A stretch of 64,000 nucleotides of DNA. Source: Flavobacterium sp. TAB 87. GTDB taxonomy: Bacteria > Bacteroidota > Bacteroidia > Flavobacteriales > Flavobacteriaceae. Where the stretch lies: contig NZ_LLWK01000033.1 in NCBI RefSeq assembly GCF_001529295.1, forward strand, positions 1 through 64,000, written 5' to 3'. Made by a program: the position numbers and the translations under genes. Under the pieces are notes generated by a model. The model was not told where the DNA came from. It saw only the letters and a list, made by a program, of their open reading frames with translations, and did not search any database. Below, piece by piece: positions 27,734 through 36,235 of this stretch; the stretch's first letter is position 1; each line of letters starts with the position of its first letter.

Positions 27734-28741
27734 ATGAAAACTAATATTTTAAAATCCAAAAAAACTTTACTTTATTCTCTCTTCGGATCGATTTCTTTAG
27801 TCGTTACTTCGTGTGGCTCTTATCAAAATAGCTCCTACTATGGAAACGACGGAATTTATGGAGGAACGACCTATCAAAGTAATCCTGCGCCAACTCAAAA
27901 CAGTAATCAGTATGCGAGTTATTTTAACTCCTTACAAGACAAAGAGATCGGTGACGAAATATTTACCGATGTAGATAATTATAGTAATTACAATTCTGAA
28001 AATCCAAGTAGCGTTTCCAATTACCCAAGTTGGGGAAGCAATCCAACTTCTGTCTCTGTAAATGTTTACTCTGATTATTGGGGTAGCAGTTATTACGGAA
28101 TGGGATATCCTTATTATGGAATGGGTTATGGATATCCGTATTACGGAATGGGCCTGGGTTATCCTTACCACGGAATTGGATGGGGCTATTCTGGACTTAG
28201 TATAGGTTGGGGTTTTAGTAACTGGGGCTACGGAGGTCGATGGGGCTACCCAGGTTATTACAATAATTACAGACCCTATTATAACAACCACAACTATTAC
28301 AACAATACTCGCTATAATACTACGCCAAGCAGACGTGGTTCTAGCAGCTACAGTAACACTGATATTTACCGTAACAACAGAACTAACAGCAGCATAAACA
28401 ACCGAAGAAGTTCAAGTTTCAGCACTGGAACTCCGAATCTAACCCGAAGAGCGCAGGCTGTTGACCAAAACAATAGTATAAATCGAAGAAATTCTTCTAC
28501 ACCAACGAGAGATTACAACTCTCAAAATAGAAGAAATGCGACTCCACAAACGAGACAGAATAATCCTCAACCGCAGAGCAGAAGTTATAATAATGATGCT
28601 CCTACGAGAAGAAATTCAAATACAACAGCGCCATCACGAAGTTATACTCCTAGCCCATCTAGAAGTACTAATGGCGGAGGCGGATCAATGCAAGGCGGAA
28701 ACAGTGGCGGAGGTCGTTCTTCTGGAAGCGGAAGACGTTAA
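27734..28741 (+). CDS. Tyr/Gly-rich lipoprotein
   Basis: A lipoprotein signal ends in VVTSC (C27). The middle (about 110-170) consists of repeats of the type YYGMGYPYYGMG, and the rest is rich in Asn, Arg, Ser and Tyr with NNRRSSS-like words, so it is low-complexity and probably unstructured. Similar proteins occur near outer-membrane genes in flavobacteria; the function is unknown. An OmpP1-type porin gene follows after 38 bases and may be co-transcribed. Confidence 0.75.
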   Translation: MKTNILKSKKTLLYSLFGSISLVVTSCGSYQNSSYYGNDGIYGGTTYQSNPAPTQNSNQYASYFNSLQDKEIGDEIFTDVDNYSNYNSENPSSVSNYPSWGSNPTSVSVNVYSDYWGSSYYGMGYPYYGMGYGYPYYGMGLGYPYHGIGWGYSGLSIGWGFSNWGYGGRWGYPGYYNNYRPYYNNHNYYNNTRYNTTPSRRGSSSYSNTDIYRNNRTNSSINNRRSSSFSTGTPNLTRRAQAVDQNNSINRRNSSTPTRDYNSQNRRNATPQTRQNNPQPQSRSYNNDAPTRRNSNTTAPSRSYTPSPSRSTNGGGGSMQGGNSGGGRSSGSGRR

Positions 28742-28779
28742 TTATTAAATAACAATTTACGAACTACAAACCATCTAAG

Positions 28780-30282
28780 ATGAAAAAAATATTTTTATTA
28801 CTAATCGGCGGACTAACATTCAACGCGCTACAAGCTCAAGATATTTCTGATGCTACGCGTTACGCACAAGACAACTTAAGCGGTACAGCTCGTTTTAGAG
28901 CCATGGGTGGTGCTTTTGGTGCACTGGGTGGAGATTTATCTTCTTTAAACGTAAACCCAGCTGGTTCTGCTGTTTTCGCGAACAATCAATTTGGGGTTAC
29001 TTTAAGTAACTACGGAACTAAAAATAATTCGAATTATTTTGGAAACGCTACTACTGAAAAAGACGATAGCTTTACTTTAAACCAAGGTGGCGCCGTTTTT
29101 GTATTTAAAAACAGAAATCAGAGCAGTAAGTGGAATAAATATTCTCTTGGATTTAATTACGACAATTCGAACAATTACAACAGTAGACTTTTTAGTGCAG
29201 GAACTAATCCGAACAATTCACTTGCTAATTATTTTGTTTCTTATGCGAATGGAATTGCGCTTGACGTTTTAGAAAATGGTTCGTATCGCAATTTAAATAA
29301 TGGGGAGCAGCAGGCATTTCTTGGCTATCAGTCGTACATGATTAATCCCGCTACCACCGATGTTAATAATACGGAATATACTTCTAACGTTCCAGCTGGA
29401 GGAAACTATTACCAGGAAAATGAAGTGTATAGTGCAGGTTACAATGGGAAATTTACTTTTAATCTAGGCGCTCAGTACGACGATTTCTTGTACTTGGGTA
29501 TGAATTTAAATTTACATACGATTGACTTTAGACGTAATTCTAGTTTTTACGAAGACAATTCAAATACTCTAGGAACCAATGACCAAGTGACTAGCGTACG
29601 TTTCGATAACAACTTATATACGTACGGTAGCGGCTTTTCCTTTCAATTGGGAGCTATTGCTAAAGTTTCTGATGCCATTCGTTTAGGGCTGGCTTACGAA
29701 TCTAATACTTGGTATGATGTATATGACGAACTATCGCAAAAAATAGTTTCGGTTAGCAGTAACAATGTAGGTGCTTTGCCCGCTCAAGTTGTAGACCCCC
29801 GCATTACCAATGTTTATGATCCTTATAAATTGCAAACTCCTGGAAAACTAACTGCGAGTTTTGCATACATTTTTGGACAAACTGGCTTATTAAGCGTTGA
29901 CTACGCCATAAAAGATTATTCAAGCACCGTTTTTAAACCACAAAACGACTCCTATTACAAAGGCCTAAACAGCAGCATTAATGATAAAATGACTACGAAT
30001 GGCGAATTGCGAATTGGTGGGGAATATAAAATTAAACAATTAAGCTTACGTGCTGGATATCGTTTAGAAGGTAGCCCGTATGAGAACGGAAAAACAGTTG
30101 GCGATCTAACTAGTTATTCTGGTGGTTTAGGTTATGATTTTGGCGCTACCAAAGTTGATTTATCATACTCGTATGCGGAGAGAGATTCGCAACGAGCGGC
30201 ATTTAGTCAAGGGTTTACTGATTACGCTAATTTAAATACTAAATTCAATACCGTTTCAATGACTGTGTTGTTTGAATTATAA
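28780..30282 (+). CDS. OmpP1/FadL-family outer membrane protein
   Basis: Signal peptide (about 1-19, ending ALQA) followed by the family N-terminus DATRYAQDNLSGTARFRAMGGAFGALGGDLSSL and NPAG, then a beta-barrel rich in alternating aromatic/polar strands to a C-terminal aromatic strand (SMTVLFEL). FadL homologues carry hydrophobic compounds across the outer membrane. The substrate is unknown; 500 residues is normal for the Bacteroidota group. Confidence 0.88.
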   Translation: MKKIFLLLIGGLTFNALQAQDISDATRYAQDNLSGTARFRAMGGAFGALGGDLSSLNVNPAGSAVFANNQFGVTLSNYGTKNNSNYFGNATTEKDDSFTLNQGGAVFVFKNRNQSSKWNKYSLGFNYDNSNNYNSRLFSAGTNPNNSLANYFVSYANGIALDVLENGSYRNLNNGEQQAFLGYQSYMINPATTDVNNTEYTSNVPAGGNYYQENEVYSAGYNGKFTFNLGAQYDDFLYLGMNLNLHTIDFRRNSSFYEDNSNTLGTNDQVTSVRFDNNLYTYGSGFSFQLGAIAKVSDAIRLGLAYESNTWYDVYDELSQKIVSVSSNNVGALPAQVVDPRITNVYDPYKLQTPGKLTASFAYIFGQTGLLSVDYAIKDYSSTVFKPQNDSYYKGLNSSINDKMTTNGELRIGGEYKIKQLSLRAGYRLEGSPYENGKTVGDLTSYSGGLGYDFGATKVDLSYSYAERDSQRAAFSQGFTDYANLNTKFNTVSMTVLFEL

Positions 30283-30346
30283 TTTTGAGCTTACAATTTT
30301 GAAGTTCATTATTTAAAAATATAAACAAAAAATATTAATTTGAAAA

Positions 30347-30381
30347 ACATCCGTCTTGTTGTATCGAGACGGATATTTTTT
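30347..30381 (+). terminator. Terminator after the FadL-like gene
   Basis: ATCCGTCT 30349-30356 pairs with AGACGGAT 30367-30374, then a T run. The structured repeat starts right behind it. Confidence 0.8.
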
Positions 30382-30382
30382 T

Positions 30383-30459
30383 AGCCCGGATGGAAGCGGC
30401 ATCCTTTTTGGCTCGCCCTTGCGAAACCAAAAAGATACAGTGAACAGCCGGATTAGCTC
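30383..30459 (+). repeat. Structured repeat element, copy 2
   Basis: Shares TAGCCC, AGCGGCATCC, GATACAG and TAGCTC with copy 1 (595-671). Hairpin arms CTTTTTGG 30404-30411 / CCAAAAAG 30427-30434, with an inner TCGC/GCGA stem, plus helix CCGG 30386-30389 / CCGG 30448-30451 and outer AGC/GCT. The arms differ from copy 1 but keep pairing. Confidence 0.65.
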
Positions 30460-30502
30460 TATAAAAAAACAACAAGGGTGCTGATTCCAAGAATAAAAAA
30501 TG

Positions 30503-30510
30503 TAATTTTG
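30503..30510 (+). promoter_or_regulatory. Promoter box of rimO
   Basis: TAATTTTG, 19 bases before the start at 30530. Confidence 0.6.
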
Positions 30511-30529
30511 CACTCCAATTTATAAAAGT

Positions 30530-31849
30530 ATGAGAACCAAGTCTTTAAAAAAGAACAAAATCAATGTAATCACTCTTGGCTGTTCGAAAAATGTGTATGA
30601 TAGCGAGGTCCTTATGGGTCAACTAAAAGCTAGTGGAAAAGAGGTTGAACATGAAGCTCCTGCAGAAACAGAAGGAAATATTATTGTAATAAATACCTGT
30701 GGATTTATTGATAATGCGAAGGCAGAATCGGTAAACATGATATTAGAATATGCTGATAAAAAACAGAGAGGATTAGTTGATAAGGTTTTTGTAACCGGTT
30801 GCTTATCGGAACGTTACAGACCCGATTTAGAAAAAGAAATTCCGAATGTAGATCAGTATTTCGGTACAACTGAATTGCCTCAATTATTGAAGGCTTTGGG
30901 AGCAGATTATAAGCACGAATTATTAGGAGAACGTTTAACTACTACTCCAAAAAACTACGCTTATTTAAAAATTGCAGAAGGTTGCGACCGACCATGCAGC
31001 TTCTGTGCTATTCCGATTATGAGAGGAACACACGTTTCTCAACCCATTGAAAAATTAGTAAAAGAAGCGCAAGGCTTAGCAAAGAACGGTGTCAAAGAAT
31101 TGATTCTGATTGCTCAGGATTTAACCTACTACGGTTTAGATATTTATAAGAAAAGAAATCTTGCAGAACTTTTAGAAGCATTAGTCGCTGTTGAAGGAAT
31201 TGAATGGATTCGTTTGCATTATGCATTTCCAACAGGTTTTCCAATGGATGTTCTGGAGATCATGAAACGTGAGCCAAAGATTTGTAATTATATTGATATT
31301 CCGTTGCAACACATTTCTGATTCGATTTTAAAATCAATGCGTCGCGGAACTACTCAAGCAAAAACGACTAAACTATTAAAAGAATTTAGAGCGGCAGTTC
31401 CAGGAATGGCAATTCGCACGACCCTTATTGTAGGATATCCTGGCGAAACTCAAGAAGATTTTAATATTTTAAAGGATTTTGTACAGGAAATGAAATTTGA
31501 CAGAATGGGTTGTTTTGCTTATTCTCATGAAGAAAATACGCATGCTTATTTATTAGAAGATGACGTTCCTGCGGAAGTGAAGCAAGAACGTGCCAACGAA
31601 ATAATGGAATTACAATCTCAAATTTCTTGGGATTTGAATCAAGAGAAAGTAGGCAAAACTTTTAAGTGTATTATTGACCGAAAAGAAGGAGCACATTTTG
31701 TGGGCCGTACTGAGTTCGATAGTCCGGATGTGGATAACGAAGTTTTAATTGATGCTTCAAAACATTACTTAAAAACAGGCGAATTTGCAAATATTGTAAT
31801 TACCGAAGCAACAGAGTTTGATTTATACGGTGAACCTGCTTCAGTTTAA
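30530..31849 (+). CDS. rimO: Ribosomal protein S12 methylthiotransferase
   Basis: Adds a methylthio group to the conserved aspartate of ribosomal protein S12. Three parts are visible: an N-terminal cluster-binding domain (TLGCSKNVYDSE, NTCGFIDNAKAES, VTGCLSERY), the radical SAM core with CDRPCSFC (CxxxCxxC), and a C-terminal TRAM domain. The LGCSKN start and 439-residue length favour RimO over MiaB. Confidence 0.96.
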   Translation: MRTKSLKKNKINVITLGCSKNVYDSEVLMGQLKASGKEVEHEAPAETEGNIIVINTCGFIDNAKAESVNMILEYADKKQRGLVDKVFVTGCLSERYRPDLEKEIPNVDQYFGTTELPQLLKALGADYKHELLGERLTTTPKNYAYLKIAEGCDRPCSFCAIPIMRGTHVSQPIEKLVKEAQGLAKNGVKELILIAQDLTYYGLDIYKKRNLAELLEALVAVEGIEWIRLHYAFPTGFPMDVLEIMKREPKICNYIDIPLQHISDSILKSMRRGTTQAKTTKLLKEFRAAVPGMAIRTTLIVGYPGETQEDFNILKDFVQEMKFDRMGCFAYSHEENTHAYLLEDDVPAEVKQERANEIMELQSQISWDLNQEKVGKTFKCIIDRKEGAHFVGRTEFDSPDVDNEVLIDASKHYLKTGEFANIVITEATEFDLYGEPASV

Positions 31850-31890
31850 TCAGCTACTTGTTTCTCATTAACCACTATAATTCAAAAAAG

Positions 31891-32382
31891 ATGAAGTTAA
31901 GAAACCTTTTTATACTATTTTTTGCCTTGCTATTTAGCAATTTGATTTCGGCTCAGTATGGCAACGGCTATGGAAATGGATATGGCAATAACGGTTACGG
32001 AAACAATGGTTACGGCAGAAACAGACAAATGGGCGGCATGTCTGATATGGGACAGCAACAACAGTCTAAACCTAAAGAAATTCCGGTTGATGTTACTGCT
32101 GGCGAAATAATGGAGCGCATGACTCCCGTATTAACATTAGATGCGCTGCAAGAAGTCGCTATAAAGAATGTGTTGATTGAAAGCCTAAACCTGCAAGGAA
32201 TTCTAATTAAAAATGAAAGCTTAAGTCAAGAAGCTAAAATGGACGAATTTAAATCTCTTTCAGAAAATACTAATAAACAAATCAACAATTACTTGAACCC
32301 TGATCAGCAAGAAAAATATAAAATCTATTTAGAAGACAATGCCAAGCCAAGAAAATCTAAAAAGAAAAAGAAAAAAGAATAG
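31891..32382 (+). CDS. Exported protein with Gly/Tyr/Asn repeat
   Basis: The ATG at 31891 gives a clean signal peptide (MKLRNLFILFFALLFSNLISA); an upstream in-frame TTG at 31858 does not. The mature N-terminus is a YGNGYGNNGYG repeat, followed by a helical domain (about 60-150) and a lysine tail (KSKKKKKKE). 163 residues. It resembles small periplasmic helical proteins of the Spy/CpxP sort only loosely. The amidase lipoprotein gene starts one base after its stop. Confidence 0.7.
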   Translation: MKLRNLFILFFALLFSNLISAQYGNGYGNGYGNNGYGNNGYGRNRQMGGMSDMGQQQQSKPKEIPVDVTAGEIMERMTPVLTLDALQEVAIKNVLIESLNLQGILIKNESLSQEAKMDEFKSLSENTNKQINNYLNPDQQEKYKIYLEDNAKPRKSKKKKKKE

Positions 32383-32383
32383 C

Positions 32384-33331
32384 ATGACACATAGTTTAAA
32401 ATTAAATATAACGCCTACACAATCTATTACTAAATATTTAGGTATTTTATTTTTAGGATTAGTGGTAGCTTCTTGTGGTAGTACAAAACCATATCAGGCA
32501 AGTGAAAAATCGTATAAAGAACAATTGGAAGCTTACAAAATGCAAATTTCAAGCATGAAAGCGGCGGAATTGTCTAGTCAAAATAACTTAAACATGTATG
32601 GTTCTGCAGATTCTGCAGATCCGCTGACTTTATACCGCGATTCACTTGCTATAAAAAAACCAGTTCCTTTGCCTTATGGTATAAAAACAGAATGGATTAG
32701 TACGGTAAATTTTAATTTAAGAAAACCGAACTACATTATTCTGCATCATACTGCGCAAGATTCTTTGGCACAAACAATCAAAACGTTTACCAATAAAAAC
32801 TTGCAAGTAAGCTCACATTATGTTATTGGAGATGATGGAACAGTGGTGCAAATGCTAAACGATTACTTACGAGCATGGCACGCTGGTTCAGGCACTTGGG
32901 GAAGAGACACTGATATTAACTCGGCTTCGATAGGGATAGAGTTAGACAACAATGGTTTTGAACCTTTTTCTTTAGCACAAATCAATAGTTTATTGGCTTT
33001 ACTGACAAAGCTTAAGAAAGACTACAATATACCAACTCAAAACATAATTGGCCACTCTGATATTGCGCCTTCGAGAAAGCAAGATCCTAGTAATTTATTT
33101 CCTTGGAAAGCATTGGCAGCAAATGGATTTGGACTATGGCAAGATGAATTTTTGACAGAAGCTCCTTTTGATTTTCAAATAGAGCCTGCTCTGCGAATTA
33201 TTGGCTACAACACTAAAAATTTGTCGGCAGCAATTATCGCTTTTAAAAGACATTATATTCCAGAAGCAGTAGACAATGTGTTAGATCGAAAAACAATTAA
33301 TACTATTTACTCGATTTACAAAAAGCAGTAA
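32384..33331 (+). CDS. N-acetylmuramoyl-L-alanine amidase lipoprotein
   Basis: Cuts between the sugar and the peptide of peptidoglycan. I chose the ATG at 32384 because it gives a lipoprotein signal (GLVVASC) right at the N-terminus; an in-frame ATG at 32339 lies inside the previous gene. The Amidase_2 domain shows NYIILHHTAQDS, ASIGIELDNNGF and GHSDIAPSRKQDPSNLFPW. 315 residues. The C-terminal YNTKNLSAAIIAFKRHY is typical of AmiD-like amidases. Confidence 0.93.
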   Translation: MTHSLKLNITPTQSITKYLGILFLGLVVASCGSTKPYQASEKSYKEQLEAYKMQISSMKAAELSSQNNLNMYGSADSADPLTLYRDSLAIKKPVPLPYGIKTEWISTVNFNLRKPNYIILHHTAQDSLAQTIKTFTNKNLQVSSHYVIGDDGTVVQMLNDYLRAWHAGSGTWGRDTDINSASIGIELDNNGFEPFSLAQINSLLALLTKLKKDYNIPTQNIIGHSDIAPSRKQDPSNLFPWKALAANGFGLWQDEFLTEAPFDFQIEPALRIIGYNTKNLSAAIIAFKRHYIPEAVDNVLDRKTINTIYSIYKKQ

Positions 33332-33354
33332 AAAGTACACTATTAAAAATATAC

Positions 33355-33389
33355 AAAAGCTAATCGGTAAACGGTTAGCTTTTTTTTTA
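33355..33389 (+). terminator. Terminator after the amidase gene
   Basis: AAAGCTAATCG pairs with CGGTTAGCTTT (one mismatch or wobble), then nine T. Confidence 0.8.
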
Positions 33390-33460
33390 TGCAATACTTT
33401 GAGCATAAACATCACAGATTTTGATCTGTCTGATTTACAAAATTCACCTATTTAGTCCAG

Positions 33461-33498
33461 AAAAAAAATCCCAATTTGTTTGCACAAATTGGGACTTT
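33461..33498 (-). terminator. Terminator after yajC
   Basis: TCCCAATTTGT 33469-33479 pairs with ACAAATTGGGA 33484-33494. The A run at 33461-33468 gives the U tract on the minus strand. Confidence 0.85.
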
Positions 33499-33525
33499 TA
33501 TAATTCTTACTTCTTGAAAATCAAA

Positions 33526-33795
33526 TTATTTTGCTAAAGCAGCACTCATTTCTAATGAAATTGCACTACGCTCCATTTTTAATTTACCTGCCATTGTTTC
33601 GACAATTACCGTAGTTTCAGCCAATTCAGCTACTTTACCGTGAAGACCACTTTTAGTAACTATTTTATCACCTACTTTTAAACTGCTTTCAAATTCTTTT
33701 TCGTTTTTCGCTTTCTTTTGTTGCGGTCTAATCATAAAAAAATAGATTACCACAAACATTAATAAAAACGGTGCAAACTGAGTTAATTGTTCCAT
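33526..33795 (-). CDS. yajC: Preprotein translocase subunit YajC
   Basis: Accessory subunit of the SecDF-YajC complex. One N-terminal membrane helix (about 7-23), then the family motif MIRPQQKKAKNEKEFESSLKVGDKI and a small beta domain. 89 residues. It lies 31 bases after nusB in the same operon. Confidence 0.95.
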   Translation of the reverse strand: MEQLTQFAPFLLMFVVIYFFMIRPQQKKAKNEKEFESSLKVGDKIVTKSGLHGKVAELAETTVIVETMAGKLKMERSAISLEMSAALAK

Positions 33796-33826
33796 AATTT
33801 AAATTCTCTTTTTTTTTAATTAATCA

Positions 33827-34771
33827 TTACATTAAACCTCGGCCAGTTTTAAGTAACCTTTTATCAGCCTCGAGTTCTTTTACTAAATTATCTAAAATTC
33901 CGTTTATAAAAATACTACTTTTCGGAGTAGAATATTCTTTTGCCAACTCTAAATACTCGTTTAAAGTTACTTTCACGGGAATTGATGGGAATTTTAAAAG
34001 TTCGCAAATTGCCATTTTTAAAATAATAGTATCTATTTCGGCAATTCGGTCTGCATCCCAATTTGGTGTTTTACCATCGTACTCTTTTGCTAAAGCTTTT
34101 TCGTTTAAAACGGTCTTGCGAAACAAATCTTTTACAAAATCCTTATCTTCCGTATCTTTATAAACACGTGGTACTCTAAACTCTCCTTCTTCGGTATTTT
34201 TTAATCCTTTCAGTTGCTTAACAATTTGCGTGTTTACCAACGGAATATCATCAACCCAAGTTAATTTATCATCTTCTAAATACTCATACAACTTTTCATT
34301 AGGCACAATAACTTCCGCAAATAAATCGGCTATAAAATCTTTGTCTTCAGCAAAAGTATTTACGTCATTACTCATGTACTTTGCGTACAAATCACTCGCC
34401 TTAACATCTTTTAAAAGTAATAAAATGTAATCATCATTTAATGACCAATTATTAATCTTACGATTTTCGAGCGCAACGCTTAAAGAATTGTTTTCGGTAA
34501 GAATTTGAAAAACCTGATTTTTAATAAACTTTTCGTTTGGATTTTTTTCTTCTTTCGTAGCTAAGTGTTTCTTGCTTGCTAGGTGGAGGTATTGCGATTC
34601 TTTTTTGCAAATTTCTATCAATGAAGAAAGCATAACGAGGTACAAATCCTGAATACTGTCGATACTATAAAAAAGAAACTTCTCTTCCTTTTCTAGATTA
34701 TCAGAACCATTTTGATGCATCGCATAGATGGATTGCATAACTTTTAAGCGAATGTGTCTTCTGTTTACCAC
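33827..34771 (-). CDS. nusB: Transcription antitermination factor NusB, long form
   Basis: Part of the rRNA antitermination complex. I chose the GTG at 34771, which gives MVNRRHIRLKVMQSIYAMHQ, the usual NusB start; the upstream TTG at 34804 belongs to the promoter TATTTTTG (34802-34809). The product has 314 residues, about twice E. coli NusB: a helical N-terminal extension of the Bacteroidota type precedes the conserved RNA-binding fold (FPSIPVKVTLNEYLELAKEYSTPKSSIFINGILD). Confidence 0.93.
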   Translation of the reverse strand: MVNRRHIRLKVMQSIYAMHQNGSDNLEKEEKFLFYSIDSIQDLYLVMLSSLIEICKKESQYLHLASKKHLATKEEKNPNEKFIKNQVFQILTENNSLSVALENRKINNWSLNDDYILLLLKDVKASDLYAKYMSNDVNTFAEDKDFIADLFAEVIVPNEKLYEYLEDDKLTWVDDIPLVNTQIVKQLKGLKNTEEGEFRVPRVYKDTEDKDFVKDLFRKTVLNEKALAKEYDGKTPNWDADRIAEIDTIILKMAICELLKFPSIPVKVTLNEYLELAKEYSTPKSSIFINGILDNLVKELEADKRLLKTGRGLM

Positions 34772-34801
34772 CTTGTAAGAACTTTTATTAAAATTAGTCT
34801 G

Positions 34802-34809
34802 CAAAAATA
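34802..34809 (-). promoter_or_regulatory. Promoter box of nusB-yajC
   Basis: TATTTTTG on the minus strand. It rules out the TTG start and gives a leader of roughly 25 bases to the GTG start. Confidence 0.65.
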
Positions 34810-34843
34810 ATCATTTATCCCATCATTAGAAAATATATGATTA

Positions 34844-34890
34844 ACAAAAAAAACCAAAGAATATCTTTTGTAAGACATGCTTTGGTTTTC
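34844..34890 (-). terminator. Terminator after the amino acid dehydrogenase gene
   Basis: AAAACCAAAG pairs with CTTTGGTTTT; the A run before it is the U tract on the minus strand. Confidence 0.75.
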
Positions 34891-34919
34891 TACTACAAAA
34901 TGCAATACAATCGCTTAGA

Positions 34920-36029
34920 TTATTTCAATTTACTGTTTTCGATCTTTCTAGCATCAATACGATTTTGAGCAATTGTCAAAGCCGCGTGGTGCGTAGTTAC
35001 TTTATTTCGTACGGCATAATCGATAATCTCTAAAGTAGTGTTGTAGATATTCTCGGTCTTACGCATAATTTCTTCTTTACCGTAATGCTCTAATTCCGCA
35101 TAAACGTTAATAATTCCACCTGCATTTATCAAGAAATCTGGCGCATATAAAATACCTCTATCTTGCAAAATAGCTCCGTGAATGTTTTCATTCGCTAACT
35201 GATTGTTGGCAGCACCAGCAATAACTTTTGCTTTAATTTTATAAACCGTGTCATCATTTAATACTGCTCCCATAGCACATGGCGCATAAATATCAACGTC
35301 GGCACTGTATAAATCGTCCCCTCTAAAAATAGTGGCATTGTACTTTGCTGCCACTTCATTTAAACGTGCTTCATTAATATCTGTAATGGTAACCTTTGCT
35401 CCTTCTTTAGTCAAATATTCTACTAAAGTTTCGCCTACGTGTCCAATTCCTTGTACTAAAACTTTTTTCCCTTCTAAATTATCTGAACCAAACTGATGTT
35501 TTGCAGCAGCTTTCATTCCTAAAAAAACACCGTATGCCGTTACTGGCGATGGATTTCCTGAACCACCTCTTTCTTCTGAAATTCCAGTAACATATGGAGT
35601 TACATCTCGTACCGTGTCCATATCTTTGGTTTCCATACCCACATCTTCAGCAGTAATGTAACGACCACTTAATGAGTGTACAAATTCTCCAAATTTACGC
35701 ATCAATTCTGGTGTTTTTTGCGTTTTAGCATCTCCAATAATTACCGCTTTACCACCACCTAAATTAAGTCCTGTAATTGCAGATTTGTAAGTCATACCTC
35801 TCGAAAGACGCAATACATCATTTAAGGCTTCCCATTCGTTTGCATAATTCCACATTCTTGTACCTCCAAGTGCAGGTCCCATAACCGAATTATGAATACC
35901 AATAATTGCTTTTAAACCTGTATCTTTGTCATTACAAAATACAATTTGTTCGTGATTGTCAAATGAAAGTTGGCCAAAAACAGGATCCATTTTCTGAAAT
36001 TCTTTTTCAGTTGAAGAAGATACACTCAT
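34920..36029 (-). CDS. Glu/Leu/Phe/Val dehydrogenase
   Basis: NAD-dependent oxidative deamination of a branched-chain or aromatic amino acid, most likely leucine. The catalytic domain contains GGTRMWNYANEWEAL and NLGGGKAVI with the conserved lysine, and the Rossmann domain has the GIGHVGETLVEYL loop. At 369 residues it matches leucine dehydrogenase better than glutamate dehydrogenase (about 410-450). Substrate choice is not proven. Confidence 0.92.
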   Translation of the reverse strand: MSVSSSTEKEFQKMDPVFGQLSFDNHEQIVFCNDKDTGLKAIIGIHNSVMGPALGGTRMWNYANEWEALNDVLRLSRGMTYKSAITGLNLGGGKAVIIGDAKTQKTPELMRKFGEFVHSLSGRYITAEDVGMETKDMDTVRDVTPYVTGISEERGGSGNPSPVTAYGVFLGMKAAAKHQFGSDNLEGKKVLVQGIGHVGETLVEYLTKEGAKVTITDINEARLNEVAAKYNATIFRGDDLYSADVDIYAPCAMGAVLNDDTVYKIKAKVIAGAANNQLANENIHGAILQDRGILYAPDFLINAGGIINVYAELEHYGKEEIMRKTENIYNTTLEIIDYAVRNKVTTHHAALTIAQNRIDARKIENSKLK

Positions 36030-36235
36030 AGCGTTTGATATTTTAAAGTATAATAAATTACGAATTCGTCAAAAAGACTTCTCAAAAATAAGAATAAATT
36101 AAATACAAGTTAATATTAAGTCTTGTTTTTATGTAATTTTCAATTCGATCTCTAACGATCTGTAATTTATCTTTAAACTAAAACGAATTAAACAATAAAA
36201 AATAAGAACATTTCTATATTGAATATCACAAAAAA

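Noticed and set aside
27932..28291. 119-codon frame antisense to the Tyr/Gly-rich lipoprotein
   Set aside because: It mirrors the repeats of the sense gene and gives a monotonous Ile/Thr/Val sequence without a promoter.
32339..32383. Upstream ATG of the amidase gene
   Set aside because: It lies inside the previous gene and would bury the lipoprotein signal 15 residues from the N-terminus.
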